From contig JBJOGW010000012.1 of assembly GCA_046048055.1 (NCBI GenBank), forward strand, positions 1 through 25,813: a DNA stretch of 25,813 nucleotides, in the 5' to 3' direction. The notes below the pieces were generated by a model. It was not told where the DNA came from, searched no databases, and worked only from the letters and a program-made list of their open reading frames with translations. Position numbers and translations under genes: made by a program. Below, piece after piece: positions 8,013 to 15,615 of the stretch. Position 1 is the first letter of the stretch. Each line of letters begins with the position of its first letter. The stretch comes from SYAC01 sp046048055. Lineage in GTDB: Bacteria > Planctomycetota > Phycisphaerae > Phycisphaerales > SM1A02.

Positions 8013-9131
8013 ATGATCGGTGAACTTGCCCTGGCACTGGAGGCGGTGGCACCCTCGCGTCTGGCCGCGGATTGGGACAAGGTCGGACTGCTGCTTGGCG
8101 ATCCGGCCCGTCCGCTGCGGCGCGCCCTGCTGTGCATCGACCTGACGGCCGAGACGCTGGCCGAGGCTGTGCGGCTGAAGTGCCAGGCCATCGTGGCGTA
8201 CCACCCGCCCATCTTCGAGCCCATCGCACGACTGACCGCGATGGATCCCCGACAGGCGCTGCTGCTGTCCTGCGCCGAGCGGGGCATGGCGCTGCTGAGC
8301 CCGCACACGGCGCTGGACGCAGTGGAGGGTGGCGTGACCGACTGGTTGGCCGCCCTGCTGGGCCGTGGCACGCGCGCGCCGATCGAGCCTGCCGCGGAGC
8401 ATCGTCCGGGCGAGCGTTTCAAGGTGGTGACCTTCGTGCCCGCCTACGCGGTGCAGGTGGTGCGCGAGGCCATGGCCCGGGCAGGGGCCGGACAGGTGGG
8501 TGACTACAGCCACTGCAGTTTCGAGCTGCAGGGTCACGGCACGTTCCTGGGCGGCGTCACGTCGCGCCCCGCGGTCGGTCGCAGGGGACGTCTCGAGCGC
8601 GTGGAGGAGATCCGGCTGGAGATGGTCAGCGGCGAGCACGAGCGGGCCGCGGTGATGCAGGCCCTGCATGCCGCCCACCCCTACGAGGAACCTGCCATCG
8701 AGGTGTTCGAGCTGGAGCGGCGCCCCAGTGATCGACACGGCCATGGTCGCGTGGTGGATCTTGATCGTCCGGCAACGGCCCAGACGCTGGCCGCCCGCCT
8801 GCGCAAGGCGTTGCGTCTGCCCGCCGGATCGATCCAGCTGGTCGAGCGTCACCGCTCGCGCCGGCATGGGCGTGTCGGTGTCGTGCCGGGTGCCGGCTTC
8901 GCCCTGATGTCGGCCGCTGCCGATTGCGGCTGCACGCTCTTCGTGACCGGCGAGGCGAAGCATCACGACCAGTTGGCAGCGCGGGCCCGTGGATGCGACC
9001 TGCTTCTGGCCGGTCACAGCCAGACCGAACGGGGCTTCTTGCCCGTGTTGGCCCGGATGCTGGAACCCCATCTGCCCGGTGTGAAGCTGGCGGTCAGCAA
9101 GTCGGATGTCCCACCTGCACGGATGGCCTGA
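8013..9131 (+). CDS. NIF3 family dinuclear-metal protein
   Basis: Member of the NIF3/YqfO/YbgI family (often annotated GTP cyclohydrolase I type 2 homolog); true substrate unknown. The 372 residues have the two-part NIF3 core around a middle insert (about 130-235) of the PII/CutA-like kind found in long members. Metal-ligand motifs are YHPPIF at 63-68 (His64), SPHTALD at 96-102 (His98, Asp102) and GHSQTERG at 334-341 (His335, Glu339). WDKVGLLLG at 21-29 is the family's N-terminal signature. Position 63 is Tyr where the classic bacterial motif has a first His; YHPPIF and SPHTA are the wording of eukaryotic NIF3L1. The gene begins 9 bp after the zinc-ribbon gene and is convergent with the ROK kinase gene. 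Confidence 0.9.
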   Translation: MIGELALALEAVAPSRLAADWDKVGLLLGDPARPLRRALLCIDLTAETLAEAVRLKCQAIVAYHPPIFEPIARLTAMDPRQALLLSCAERGMALLSPHTALDAVEGGVTDWLAALLGRGTRAPIEPAAEHRPGERFKVVTFVPAYAVQVVREAMARAGAGQVGDYSHCSFELQGHGTFLGGVTSRPAVGRRGRLERVEEIRLEMVSGEHERAAVMQALHAAHPYEEPAIEVFELERRPSDRHGHGRVVDLDRPATAQTLAARLRKALRLPAGSIQLVERHRSRRHGRVGVVPGAGFALMSAAADCGCTLFVTGEAKHHDQLAARARGCDLLLAGHSQTERGFLPVLARMLEPHLPGVKLAVSKSDVPPARMA

Positions 9132-9152
9132 GGCGGGGCGGCACGATCGCCG

Positions 9153-9187
9153 CGTCCGATATGAAGACCCGTCCCTTGTATCGGACG
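9153..9187. terminator. inverted repeat between convergent NIF3 and ROK genes
   Basis: CGTCCGATA and TATCGGACG form a perfect 9-bp stem around a 17-nt loop, in which AAG/CTT could pair further. It lies in the 57-bp gap between two convergent stop codons, where a bidirectional terminator is expected. T-tracts are absent on both sides, so an operator or protein-bound site remains possible. Confidence 0.45.
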
Positions 9188-9188
9188 T

Positions 9189-10169
9189 TCAGTGCGTGGT
9201 CGGCGTCTCACGTGCCAGCATGGCCGCCCCCAGCAAGCCTGCATCGTCGCCCAGCTCGCTCTTCAGCACCTGGCACTTCTGCAGGCTCGATGGGAAAACG
9301 TTCTGCTCCATGCTCTCACGCACACGGTGGAGCCACGGCTTGCCCAGGGCTTCGGTCACGCCGCCACCCAGAATCACCGTGGGAAGACTGAGCACCGTGA
9401 GGAAGTTGGCGATGGCCACGCCCAGAAGATCCGCCGCCGCGTTCACCACGCTGCTGACCAGCGGGTCACCCTTCTGGAGACACTCCGCGATCACTCCGCT
9501 GCCAAGCTGCGCGTCCTCGCCATCCTGCTTCAGGAACTCGCGCAGCATGGAGTCGGGATAGTGGCCCAGGAGCATCAGCATGCTGCGCACCATGGCCGTG
9601 CGGCTGCAATGCTCCTCGAGCTTGCGGTGGCCTGGCCCGGCGCCGGGGAACATGACCACGTGGCCCACCTCGCCGGCAGTGTGCAGCTGGCCACGGTAGA
9701 GCTGGCCATGGAGAACCATGGCACCCCCGATGCCGGTTCCCACCCAGACCGCCAGCAGATCACCTCGGCCCTTGCCCGCACCCATCCGGCTCTCACCGAA
9801 GGCGGCCACATTCACGTCGTTGTCCACCACCACGGGCAGGCCCAGCCTCTTCTCCAGGATCTCCCGCAGCGGGAGCCGCTTCCAGCCCAGGTTTCCGGCG
9901 TGGATCACCAGACCCTTGTCCCAGTCCACGGCGCTGGGGGCTCCCACGCCCACCGCTGCCAGCGACTTCATGGGCACCTTCGCCTCGGCGCACGCCCGCT
10001 CGATGCCCTCGACCATCCGCGCCAGCACGCGGTCGCGACCCTCGGAGGCCTTGGTCTTGCGCTTGCAGCGACCGAGCACGCGACCCTTGTCGTCCACCAC
10101 GCCGATGGCCATGTTGGTGCCACCCAGGTCCACGCCCACCACGGGTCCGTTGCGTCGATCCTTGCCCAT
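9189..10169 (-). CDS. ROK family sugar kinase (glucokinase-like)
   Basis: ATP-dependent hexose kinase of the ROK family, most likely glucokinase, feeding glycolysis; it could act on glucose released by the GH15 enzyme elsewhere in the window. The 326 residues show the phosphate-1 loop GVDLGGT (12-18), the sugar-binding and catalytic segment VDNDVNVAAFGE (115-126, catalytic Asp118), the phosphate-2 loop GTGIGG (144-149) and the sugar-contacting GEVGH (166-170). No N-terminal winged helix is present, so it is an enzyme rather than an NagC/XylR-type repressor. The usual ROK zinc motif CxCGxxGCxE is missing: the aligned stretch reads GPGHRKLEEHCS (178-189). The start at 10169 is preferred over an ATG at 10247, which would overlap gatC, and is supported by a TAGGCT box. 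Confidence 0.9.
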   Translation of the reverse strand: MGKDRRNGPVVGVDLGGTNMAIGVVDDKGRVLGRCKRKTKASEGRDRVLARMVEGIERACAEAKVPMKSLAAVGVGAPSAVDWDKGLVIHAGNLGWKRLPLREILEKRLGLPVVVDNDVNVAAFGESRMGAGKGRGDLLAVWVGTGIGGAMVLHGQLYRGQLHTAGEVGHVVMFPGAGPGHRKLEEHCSRTAMVRSMLMLLGHYPDSMLREFLKQDGEDAQLGSGVIAECLQKGDPLVSSVVNAAADLLGVAIANFLTVLSLPTVILGGGVTEALGKPWLHRVRESMEQNVFPSSLQKCQVLKSELGDDAGLLGAAMLARETPTTH

Positions 10170-10177
10170 GAGCGCCA

Positions 10178-10183
10178 AGCCTA
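10178..10183 (-). promoter_or_regulatory. TAGGCT -10-like box, ROK kinase gene
   Basis: On the minus strand TAGGCT ends 8 nt before the ATG at 10169, consistent with a leaderless transcript. It lies in the 52-bp divergent gap shared with gatC. Confidence 0.45.
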
Positions 10184-10205
10184 GCGACCGCGAAGTGCCC
10201 ACCGT

Positions 10206-10211
10206 TACACT
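10206..10211 (+). promoter_or_regulatory. TACACT -10-like box, gatC
   Basis: TACACT ends 10 nt before the gatC ATG at 10222. It is within CCACCGTTACACTC (10199-10212), identical to the 14-mer before the Bax inhibitor-1 gene. Confidence 0.5.
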
Positions 10212-10221
10212 CGCGCGAACC

Positions 10222-10530
10222 ATGACCCCCGAGCATTCGCTCACCACCCAGGAGGTCGCCCATGTGGCACGACTGGCCCGCCTGGCGATCCCTGCAGATC
10301 GGCTCGACGACCTGCGCGGCGAGCTCTCGAGCGTGCTGGGTCACGTGGCTCGGCTCAAGACCATTCCGGTGGAGGGCGTCGAGCCCATGACCACGCCCTT
10401 CGAGCTGGTCAATCGGCTCGACCCCGATGAGCCCGGCCCGTGCATGGACATCCAGGATCTGCTTCGCAACGCCCCGGCGGTGGAGGGCCGGTACCTGGCC
10501 GTGCCCAAGGTGCTGGCCGAGGAATCGTGA
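10222..10530 (+). CDS. gatC: Asp-tRNA(Asn)/Glu-tRNA(Gln) amidotransferase subunit C
   Basis: Small subunit of the GatCAB amidotransferase, which turns mischarged Glu-tRNA(Gln) and/or Asp-tRNA(Asn) into the correct amide form. The 102 residues match GatC length and pattern: LTTQEVAHVARLARLAI near the N-terminus, a central LxxVLGHVARLKTIPVEGVEPM stretch, and a C-terminal LLRNAPAVEGRYLAVPKVL that wraps GatA. The ATG at 10222 gives the standard N-terminus; longer in-frame extensions would run through the divergent ROK gene. gatA follows at once: its GTG at 10527 overlaps the gatC TGA and its ATG is 2 nt beyond the stop. gatB is not in this window. Confidence 0.93.
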   Translation: MTPEHSLTTQEVAHVARLARLAIPADRLDDLRGELSSVLGHVARLKTIPVEGVEPMTTPFELVNRLDPDEPGPCMDIQDLLRNAPAVEGRYLAVPKVLAEES

Positions 10531-10532
10531 GC

Positions 10533-12002
10533 ATGCCGTTCAGGGACGCCACGGCACTGCGCGACGCGGTGCGATCGCGGCAGGTCAAGGCCACGGAGGC
10601 CCTCGAGCCGTTTCTGCAACGGGCCCAGGCCGCCAACGAGGGCCTGAACGCCTTCCACGAGATCCTGGTCGACGACGCGCGGGGCCAGGCTCAGGCCATC
10701 GACCGCTTGATCGCCGAAGGGCGGGATCCTGGCCCGATGGCCGGCATTCCCGTGGCGGTGAAGGACAACATCGCCACGAGGATCGGCCAGACCACCTGTT
10801 CCAGCCGAATGCTGCAGGGCTATCGCTCGCCCTTCGACGCCACATGCGTGGAGCGCCTGAAGGCGGCTGGCGCTATCGTGATGGGCAAGACCAACCTGGA
10901 CGAGTTCGCGATGGGCTCGAGCAGTGAGCGATGCGCCTGGGGACCCGTGCGCAACCCGTGGGATCCTTCGCGCGTGCCCGGGGGCAGCAGTGGAGGCAGT
11001 GCCGTGGCCGCGGCGGCCTCGCTCTGCGGCGTGGCCCTGGGCAGCGACACGGGCGGCAGCATCCGCCAGCCGGCCTCGCTCTGCGGCTGCGTGGGATTCA
11101 AGCCCACCTACGGCCGGGTGAGCCGCTGGGGACTGGTCGCCTTCGGCAGCAGCCTGGATCAGGTCGGACCGCTCGCCGCAAGCGTTCGCGACGCCGCGCT
11201 CACCTACGCCATGATGGCGGGCGCGGACAGCCGGGACAGCACCACCGCACCGACACCGATCGAGGACCCGCTGGTGCAGCTGGAGACGCCGGTGCAGAAC
11301 CTTCGGGTGGGCGTGCCTCGCCAGTACATGAGCGCGGACAATGATCCACGCGTGAACGCCGCGGTGCAGGCCTCGCTGGATCGCCTGCGCGGTGCCGGGG
11401 CCACGCTGGTGGAGGTCGACCTGCCGCTCACCGATGCGGGCATCAGCACCTACTACGTGATCGCGCCCGCGGAAGCCAGCAGCAACCTGGCCCGATTCGA
11501 CGGGATCCGCTACGGGTTCCGCGCCGCGGCTCGCGTCGGCCAGTCGCTCGACGACCTGTACGCCGACAGCCGCGGCCAGGGCTTTGGCCCCGAGGTGCAG
11601 CGTCGCATCATGCTGGGCACCTACGTGCTGAGCGCCGGCTACTACGACGCCTACTACGGCCGGGCACTGCGGGTGCGCAGGCGGATCAAGGACGAGTTCG
11701 ACGCCGCCTTCCGGATGTGCGACGTCATCGCGGGGCCCACCAGCCCCACGCCCGCCTTCGCCATGGGTGGCCTGAAGGACCCCCTGCAGATGTACCTGTG
11801 CGACGTCTACACGGTGAACACCAACATCGCGGGCATCCCCGGCATCAGCGTTCCGGTGGGCTTCGCCTCCGAGGGCGGAAGGCAACTGCCCATCGGCCTG
11901 CACCTGCAGGCCCCTGCCATGGAGGACGCGCGGCTGCTTCGGGTGGCCGCGATGGTGGAGCGGCTGCATCCCGAGGCGAAGGCGTGTCCCCCGCTGCCCT
12001 GA
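10533..12002 (+). CDS. gatA: Asp-tRNA(Asn)/Glu-tRNA(Gln) amidotransferase subunit A
   Basis: Glutaminase subunit of GatCAB, releasing ammonia from glutamine for transfer to the mischarged tRNA. The 489 residues carry the amidase-signature catalytic triad: Lys77 in VAVKDNIA, the cis-Ser152 in GGSSGGSAV and the nucleophile Ser176 in DTGGSIRQPAS. The spacing is the same as in characterised GatA proteins. GFKPTYGRVSRWGLVAFGSSLDQVGP and the C-terminal NIAGIPGISVPVGF region are also typical. ATG 10533 is preferred, with GAGGA about 10 nt upstream inside gatC; GTG 10527 is an alternative. The gene is tail-to-tail with the lipoprotein gene, with only 3 bp between the stop codons and no room for a separate terminator. 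Confidence 0.96.
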   Translation: MPFRDATALRDAVRSRQVKATEALEPFLQRAQAANEGLNAFHEILVDDARGQAQAIDRLIAEGRDPGPMAGIPVAVKDNIATRIGQTTCSSRMLQGYRSPFDATCVERLKAAGAIVMGKTNLDEFAMGSSSERCAWGPVRNPWDPSRVPGGSSGGSAVAAAASLCGVALGSDTGGSIRQPASLCGCVGFKPTYGRVSRWGLVAFGSSLDQVGPLAASVRDAALTYAMMAGADSRDSTTAPTPIEDPLVQLETPVQNLRVGVPRQYMSADNDPRVNAAVQASLDRLRGAGATLVEVDLPLTDAGISTYYVIAPAEASSNLARFDGIRYGFRAAARVGQSLDDLYADSRGQGFGPEVQRRIMLGTYVLSAGYYDAYYGRALRVRRRIKDEFDAAFRMCDVIAGPTSPTPAFAMGGLKDPLQMYLCDVYTVNTNIAGIPGISVPVGFASEGGRQLPIGLHLQAPAMEDARLLRVAAMVERLHPEAKACPPLP

Positions 12003-12005
12003 GCC

Positions 12006-12503
12006 TCACTGCGGTCGCCTGACCCGCGCGTATTCCTGGAGGGTCTGCCGGAACGATCGCACCAGGTCCTCGGCGCGCGACGTTCGCTCGCCGAACATGC
12101 CCACGCTTGCCGTGACCTCGGTCACGCCCTCCGCATCGTTGCCGTGCACGACCAGCTCGCCTGGCTCATCGTGAATGTTGATGAGCATGAAGCGCCAGCC
12201 ACCATCGATCGCCTGCTGGTCCAGGATCGCCGTCTGGCACCGCTTGACCGCCACGCCAGCCACGGTGGCGACCTCTCGCCACCGACCATCCGCGCCCGCC
12301 GGCTCCAGAGGTCGAGCCTCGGCGCGCTCCTGCGCGGTCTGGGCACTGGCCATGGCATCAAGCACCTCGCTTTCCTCGGCAGGCGTGAGCGTTCGTGCCA
12401 CGGTGGACGGCTCGCCCGGCATGCGAACGTTGGAGTCCACGGTGGTGCGTTCCGGCTCCGAGGAGCATGCGGCCAGGATCAGGATGGGAACGAGCCGCCT
12501 CAT
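12006..12503 (-). CDS. small putative lipoprotein, function unknown
   Basis: 165-residue protein starting MRRLVPILILAACSSEP. The short charged N-region, hydrophobic core and LAAC lipobox with Cys13 indicate export and lipidation, though a signal of 12 residues is on the short side. The mature part is hydrophilic with an Ala/Glu-rich helix (about 38-62), then a likely alpha/beta region containing WREVATVAGVAVKRCQT and WRFMLINIHDEPGELVV. I recognise no family. Its ATG overlaps the mutY TGA by four bases (ATGA, 12500-12503), so it is probably translated by coupling from mutY mRNA. Longer in-frame extensions run antisense-like through mutY and lack coding sense. The connection to a repair glycosylase is likely only transcriptional. 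Confidence 0.75.
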   Translation of the reverse strand: MRRLVPILILAACSSEPERTTVDSNVRMPGEPSTVARTLTPAEESEVLDAMASAQTAQERAEARPLEPAGADGRWREVATVAGVAVKRCQTAILDQQAIDGGWRFMLINIHDEPGELVVHGNDAEGVTEVTASVGMFGERTSRAEDLVRSFRQTLQEYARVRRPQ

Positions 12504-13564
12504 CGGACGGTCACGGTAGCACGCCGCGGACTCGCCGACACGACGGCGTCGATCACCCGTTGACCCGCGGCAGGCACGGCCTGCCGGGTCACGGACCGCA
12601 GCGAGATCCGCTGAAGGTCCGCCGACGGGCCGAAGCGGGCCCGATGCACCAGAAAACGGACCTGCCGGTGCGTGGTGGCGAACTCCACCGTGGCCCGCAG
12701 CGGTCCCACCCGGGATGCCCCGGAGAGCGCCTTCAGCCGTGCCGGACTCAGGCCCGCTGACGCCTCGATCAGCGGCGGCATCAGCAATCCACGCCACAGT
12801 CCCTCCTGCCTCTCGGCCATCGCCACCAGCCCGCCATGCACATCCACCAGTGCATGGAACAGGAGCGGCGTTCGGGCCAACCTCGCCCTTGCCGGTGGGA
12901 TGCGGTGCTGCGTGCCTGCCCGACGCGACCCGCAGATGGATCGCAGGGGACACGCTCCGCATGCCGGCCCGGTGGGCGTGCAGACCGTCGCACCCAGTTC
13001 CATCAACGCCTCGTTGGCCACGCCCGGCTCACGCGCCGCCTGCACCACGCTCGTGGCCTGCTGCCAGCACCATGCCTGACCGACCCGATCGTCCGTCCGG
13101 TCCAGTCGGTTGGCCAGACGGCTGAGCACGCGCGCCACATTGCCATCCACGATGGGCTCACGAAGTCCGAACCCGATGCTCGCCACGGCACCCGCCGTGT
13201 ACCGACCGACGCCGGGCAGTGCGCGCAGCGACTCGGGATCCCGTGGAACCCGGCCACCGTGCATCGTCACGATCCGGACGGCCGCCGCATGCAGGGAGCG
13301 GGCTCGCCGGTAATACCCCATGCCGCGCCAGGCCTGCAGCACCGCCCGTTCGCCTCGTCGGACCATGGCGCGCGGGGAGGGAAACAGTCGCACGAATTCG
13401 GGAAACCGCTCGGCCACGCGCGGGACCTGCGTCTGCTGGAGCAAGGCCTCGCTCATCAGCGTCTTCCAGGGGCTCGGTTGCCTTCGCCAAGGCAGGTCCC
13501 GTGCGTGGCGGGCGAACCAGGCCTGCAGTCGCTCCGTGATCTTGCGAGCCCGGGCGGGTCTCAT
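12500..13564 (-). CDS. mutY: A/G-specific adenine DNA glycosylase (MutY)
   Basis: Base-excision repair enzyme that removes adenine mispaired with 8-oxoguanine. The 354 residues have the complete MutY set. These are Glu39 in MSEALLQQTQV, the helix-hairpin-helix LPGVGRYTAGAVAS (116-129) and catalytic Asp140 in IVDGNVARVLSRL. The [4Fe-4S] cluster cysteines are Cys195, 202, 205 and 211, spaced C-x6-C-x2-C-x5-C. The C-terminal third (about 230-354) resembles the MutT-like 8-oxoG recognition domain, with EGLWRGLLMPP matching the usual GLWEFP region. The ATG at 13564 is chosen because the family N-terminus (RKITERLQAWFARHARDLPWR) follows directly; upstream ATGs would extend into the divergent gene's promoter. 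No TANNNT box is seen at the usual spacing here. Confidence 0.95.
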   Translation of the reverse strand: MRPARARKITERLQAWFARHARDLPWRRQPSPWKTLMSEALLQQTQVPRVAERFPEFVRLFPSPRAMVRRGERAVLQAWRGMGYYRRARSLHAAAVRIVTMHGGRVPRDPESLRALPGVGRYTAGAVASIGFGLREPIVDGNVARVLSRLANRLDRTDDRVGQAWCWQQATSVVQAAREPGVANEALMELGATVCTPTGPACGACPLRSICGSRRAGTQHRIPPARARLARTPLLFHALVDVHGGLVAMAERQEGLWRGLLMPPLIEASAGLSPARLKALSGASRVGPLRATVEFATTHRQVRFLVHRARFGPSADLQRISLRSVTRQAVPAAGQRVIDAVVSASPRRATVTVR

Positions 13565-13625
13565 GGAATTGCCGCGTGCATGGAGACTTGTGGAACCTGT
13601 GGTGACATCGGCTGCGGAGATTCCC

Positions 13626-13654
13626 TTGCGGGTCCTCCCGCCCCTGCGTACCCT
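13626..13654 (+). promoter_or_regulatory. candidate sigma70-type promoter of HTH/ELDL gene
   Basis: TTGCGG (13626-13631), a 17-bp spacer and TACCCT (13649-13654). Spacing is ideal. Transcription would start near 13661 and leave a leader of about 50 nt before ATG 13710. It is the best two-box promoter seen in the window. Confidence 0.4.
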
Positions 13655-13709
13655 ACCCCACCCGACTGCGGGACCGGATCCCATCCCCCCGAGACCACGC
13701 AACGACCCC

Positions 13710-14924
13710 ATGGCCAAGCTGTTCTACACGCTCGAGGAAGCCGCCGCGAAGCTGGGCAAGAGCCCGGATCAGGTGAACGCGCTGGTGGAGCAGGGCAAGC
13801 TTCGCGAGTTCCGCGACCACGATGACAAGCTGATGTTCAAGGTGGACGAGGTCGAGCTGCTCACCGAGGGCAGCGGCGTGGATCTGGAACTGGACCTGCC
13901 CCCCGCTTCCGACGACTCGTTCGAGCTGGACCTGGCCGACTCCGGCGCGGGCAGCCCTCCCGCCCAAAGGCCCTCGGACAGCCCGGTCGGGCTCTCCTCG
14001 CTCTCGAGCGTGGGTGACTCGGGAGGCCTGGACCTGGGAGATCAGCCGCTGGAACTGGATCTGGACGTCGAAGCTTCCAAGTCCGCAGCCCCGCCCGCAG
14101 CCGACGAGTTCACGCTGGAGCTGGATCTTGACGGGGACGGCGCCCCGGCCCCTGCCGCGGGAGGCATGAGCGCCTCGATGTCGGCCATCGTGTCCTCCTC
14201 CGGCGGCACGGATGACCTCACGCTGGAACTGGATCTGGAGTCCTCCGCTGCGCCAGCACCCGACAAGGATCCATTGAACCTGGATCTGGATGACAGCCTT
14301 GGTGGAGCGGCCTCGGAGCCCGCGGGTGCCACCGAGGAACTCACCCTGGACGGCTCAGCGGGCGGTGCCATGGACAGCCGCATGGACAGTGCCGCGGGCT
14401 CGTCGATCAGCGACCGGGTCAGTCTGGAGGGTGAGGGTTCGGGCAGCGGCCTGCTCGACCTGACCAGCGACAGCGAGAGCAGCAGCATCGGCGCGGCCCT
14501 CATGGATGAGGCCTTCTCGTCGGACGAGGGCGCCGAACTTCCTGCCAACGCCAGTGGCATCTTTGGCGGCGAGGAAGGTGGCGAGAGTGGAGCAGGCGTG
14601 GACGCCGTAGGTGCCGCCGCGGGCGCAGCGGTGGCGGCGGCGGTTTCCGGTCGCGGTGCAAGGGCCCCCATCTTCACCTCGGCGCCCGCCTCGATGCCCG
14701 AGGCCTACAGCGGGCCCTGGAGCGGACTGGGCGTGGGTCTGATGGTTCCCAGCGCGCTCGCACTGGCCGCCGCGGTGACCGTGGTGGCCATGAGGCTGAT
14801 CGGGGCTCCCGTGGAACTGGCCCAGATGTATGCCAGCGACTGGATGATGTGGACTGGTGGCCTGGCCGGAGCCGTGCTTGTGTGCGGTGCCATCGGCTTC
14901 TTCGTGGGCAAGGCCACGGAGTGA
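13710..14924 (+). CDS. HTH domain / ELDL-repeat / two-TM membrane protein
   Basis: 404 residues, no established function. Residues 1-52 (LFYTLEEAAAKLGKSPDQV...REFRD..KLMFKVDEVELL) form a MerR/excisionase-type helix-turn-helix. Residues 55-325 are low-complexity and acidic, rich in Asp, Ser, Gly and Ala. They contain seven spaced copies of a (L/F)-x-L-D(-L) motif: LELDL at 59, 114, 136 and 172, FELDL at 71, LNLDL at 189 and LTLD at 211. Two hydrophobic helices (about 343-363 and 381-400) end the protein. The HTH would face the cytoplasm on a long flexible tether; DNA or protein binding at the membrane is inference. The ATG at 13710 begins the HTH directly; an upstream in-frame extension overlaps the divergent mutY. 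psd follows after 16 bp. Confidence 0.8.
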   Translation: MAKLFYTLEEAAAKLGKSPDQVNALVEQGKLREFRDHDDKLMFKVDEVELLTEGSGVDLELDLPPASDDSFELDLADSGAGSPPAQRPSDSPVGLSSLSSVGDSGGLDLGDQPLELDLDVEASKSAAPPAADEFTLELDLDGDGAPAPAAGGMSASMSAIVSSSGGTDDLTLELDLESSAAPAPDKDPLNLDLDDSLGGAASEPAGATEELTLDGSAGGAMDSRMDSAAGSSISDRVSLEGEGSGSGLLDLTSDSESSSIGAALMDEAFSSDEGAELPANASGIFGGEEGGESGAGVDAVGAAAGAAVAAAVSGRGARAPIFTSAPASMPEAYSGPWSGLGVGLMVPSALALAAAVTVVAMRLIGAPVELAQMYASDWMMWTGGLAGAVLVCGAIGFFVGKATE

Positions 14925-14940
14925 CGCGAACGCGTTCGGC

Positions 14941-15615
14941 ATGCTGAACCGTCACGGCGCGGATCAATGGGGTACGGCCTCGCTGGTGGCGGTGCCTGTG
15001 ATTGTCGCCTGCGGGTGGCTGGCCGTGCGCGGCGAACCAGGCTGGTGGCTGCCCTGCTCGGTGGTCGCCGTGGCCTGGCTGGGGTTCTGCGCCTTCTTCC
15101 GGGATCCCCCCCGACATCCAGCCAACGGTTCCAGCGGGTGCTGGCTCAGTCCTGCCGACGGTGTGGTGAGCGCCGTGGAGCACCACGCCGACCATGCCGC
15201 GGTCAACGGGCCAGCGGTGGTGATCCGGATCTTCCTGAGCGTGCTGGACGTGCACGTGAACCGCATCCCCTGGGATGGGCAGGTGACCAGCCGCTCGCAC
15301 CGGCCTGGCCAGTACCTGGATGCCCGTGATCCGCGCGGCGCTCACCTGAACGAGAGCCTGCTCCTGTGCCTGCGATCACCTGGGGGCATCCCATTCGGCA
15401 TTCGGCAGGTCTCCGGAGCCATCGCGCGACGCATCGTGTGCACACCGCGCCCTGGAGACCAGGTGCGACGCGGCGATCGCATGGGGCTGATCAAGTTCGG
15501 CTCCACCACCGAACTGGTCGTTCCGCAGGGTGTGGGTCACGTGCTGGTGCAGGTGGGCGACCGCGTGCGTGGGGGCGTCACGCCACTGCTTCGCTCACTC
15601 GAAGGCGTCGCCTGA
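14941..15615 (+). CDS. psd: phosphatidylserine decarboxylase
   Basis: Makes phosphatidylethanolamine from phosphatidylserine at the inner membrane, using a pyruvoyl group formed by self-cleavage. The 224 residues fit the short Psd class. Two hydrophobic helices lie at about 12-28 and 36-52, followed by FFRDPPRHP. The self-cleavage triad is visible: Asp73 in SPADGVV, His105 in LDVHVNRIP and Ser188 in KFGSTTELVVP, so cleavage is expected between Gly187 and Ser188 to give a small alpha chain of about 37 residues. A phosphatidylserine synthase gene, its frequent neighbour, does not follow. The last 21 bp overlap the 3' end of the convergent receiver-GAF gene. Probably co-transcribed with the HTH/ELDL gene. 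Confidence 0.92.
   Translation: MLNRHGADQWGTASLVAVPVIVACGWLAVRGEPGWWLPCSVVAVAWLGFCAFFRDPPRHPANGSSGCWLSPADGVVSAVEHHADHAAVNGPAVVIRIFLSVLDVHVNRIPWDGQVTSRSHRPGQYLDARDPRGAHLNESLLLCLRSPGGIPFGIRQVSGAIARRIVCTPRPGDQVRRGDRMGLIKFGSTTELVVPQGVGHVLVQVGDRVRGGVTPLLRSLEGVA

Noticed and set aside
7395..9071. 558-codon minus-strand open frame opposite NIF3 and the zinc-ribbon gene
   Set aside because: Gln/His/Arg-rich low-sense sequence; both plus-strand genes have clear domain motifs.
10341..11969. 542-codon minus-strand open frame opposite gatC/gatA
   Set aside because: Same antisense His/Arg/Gly bias; gatA on the plus strand has its whole catalytic triad.
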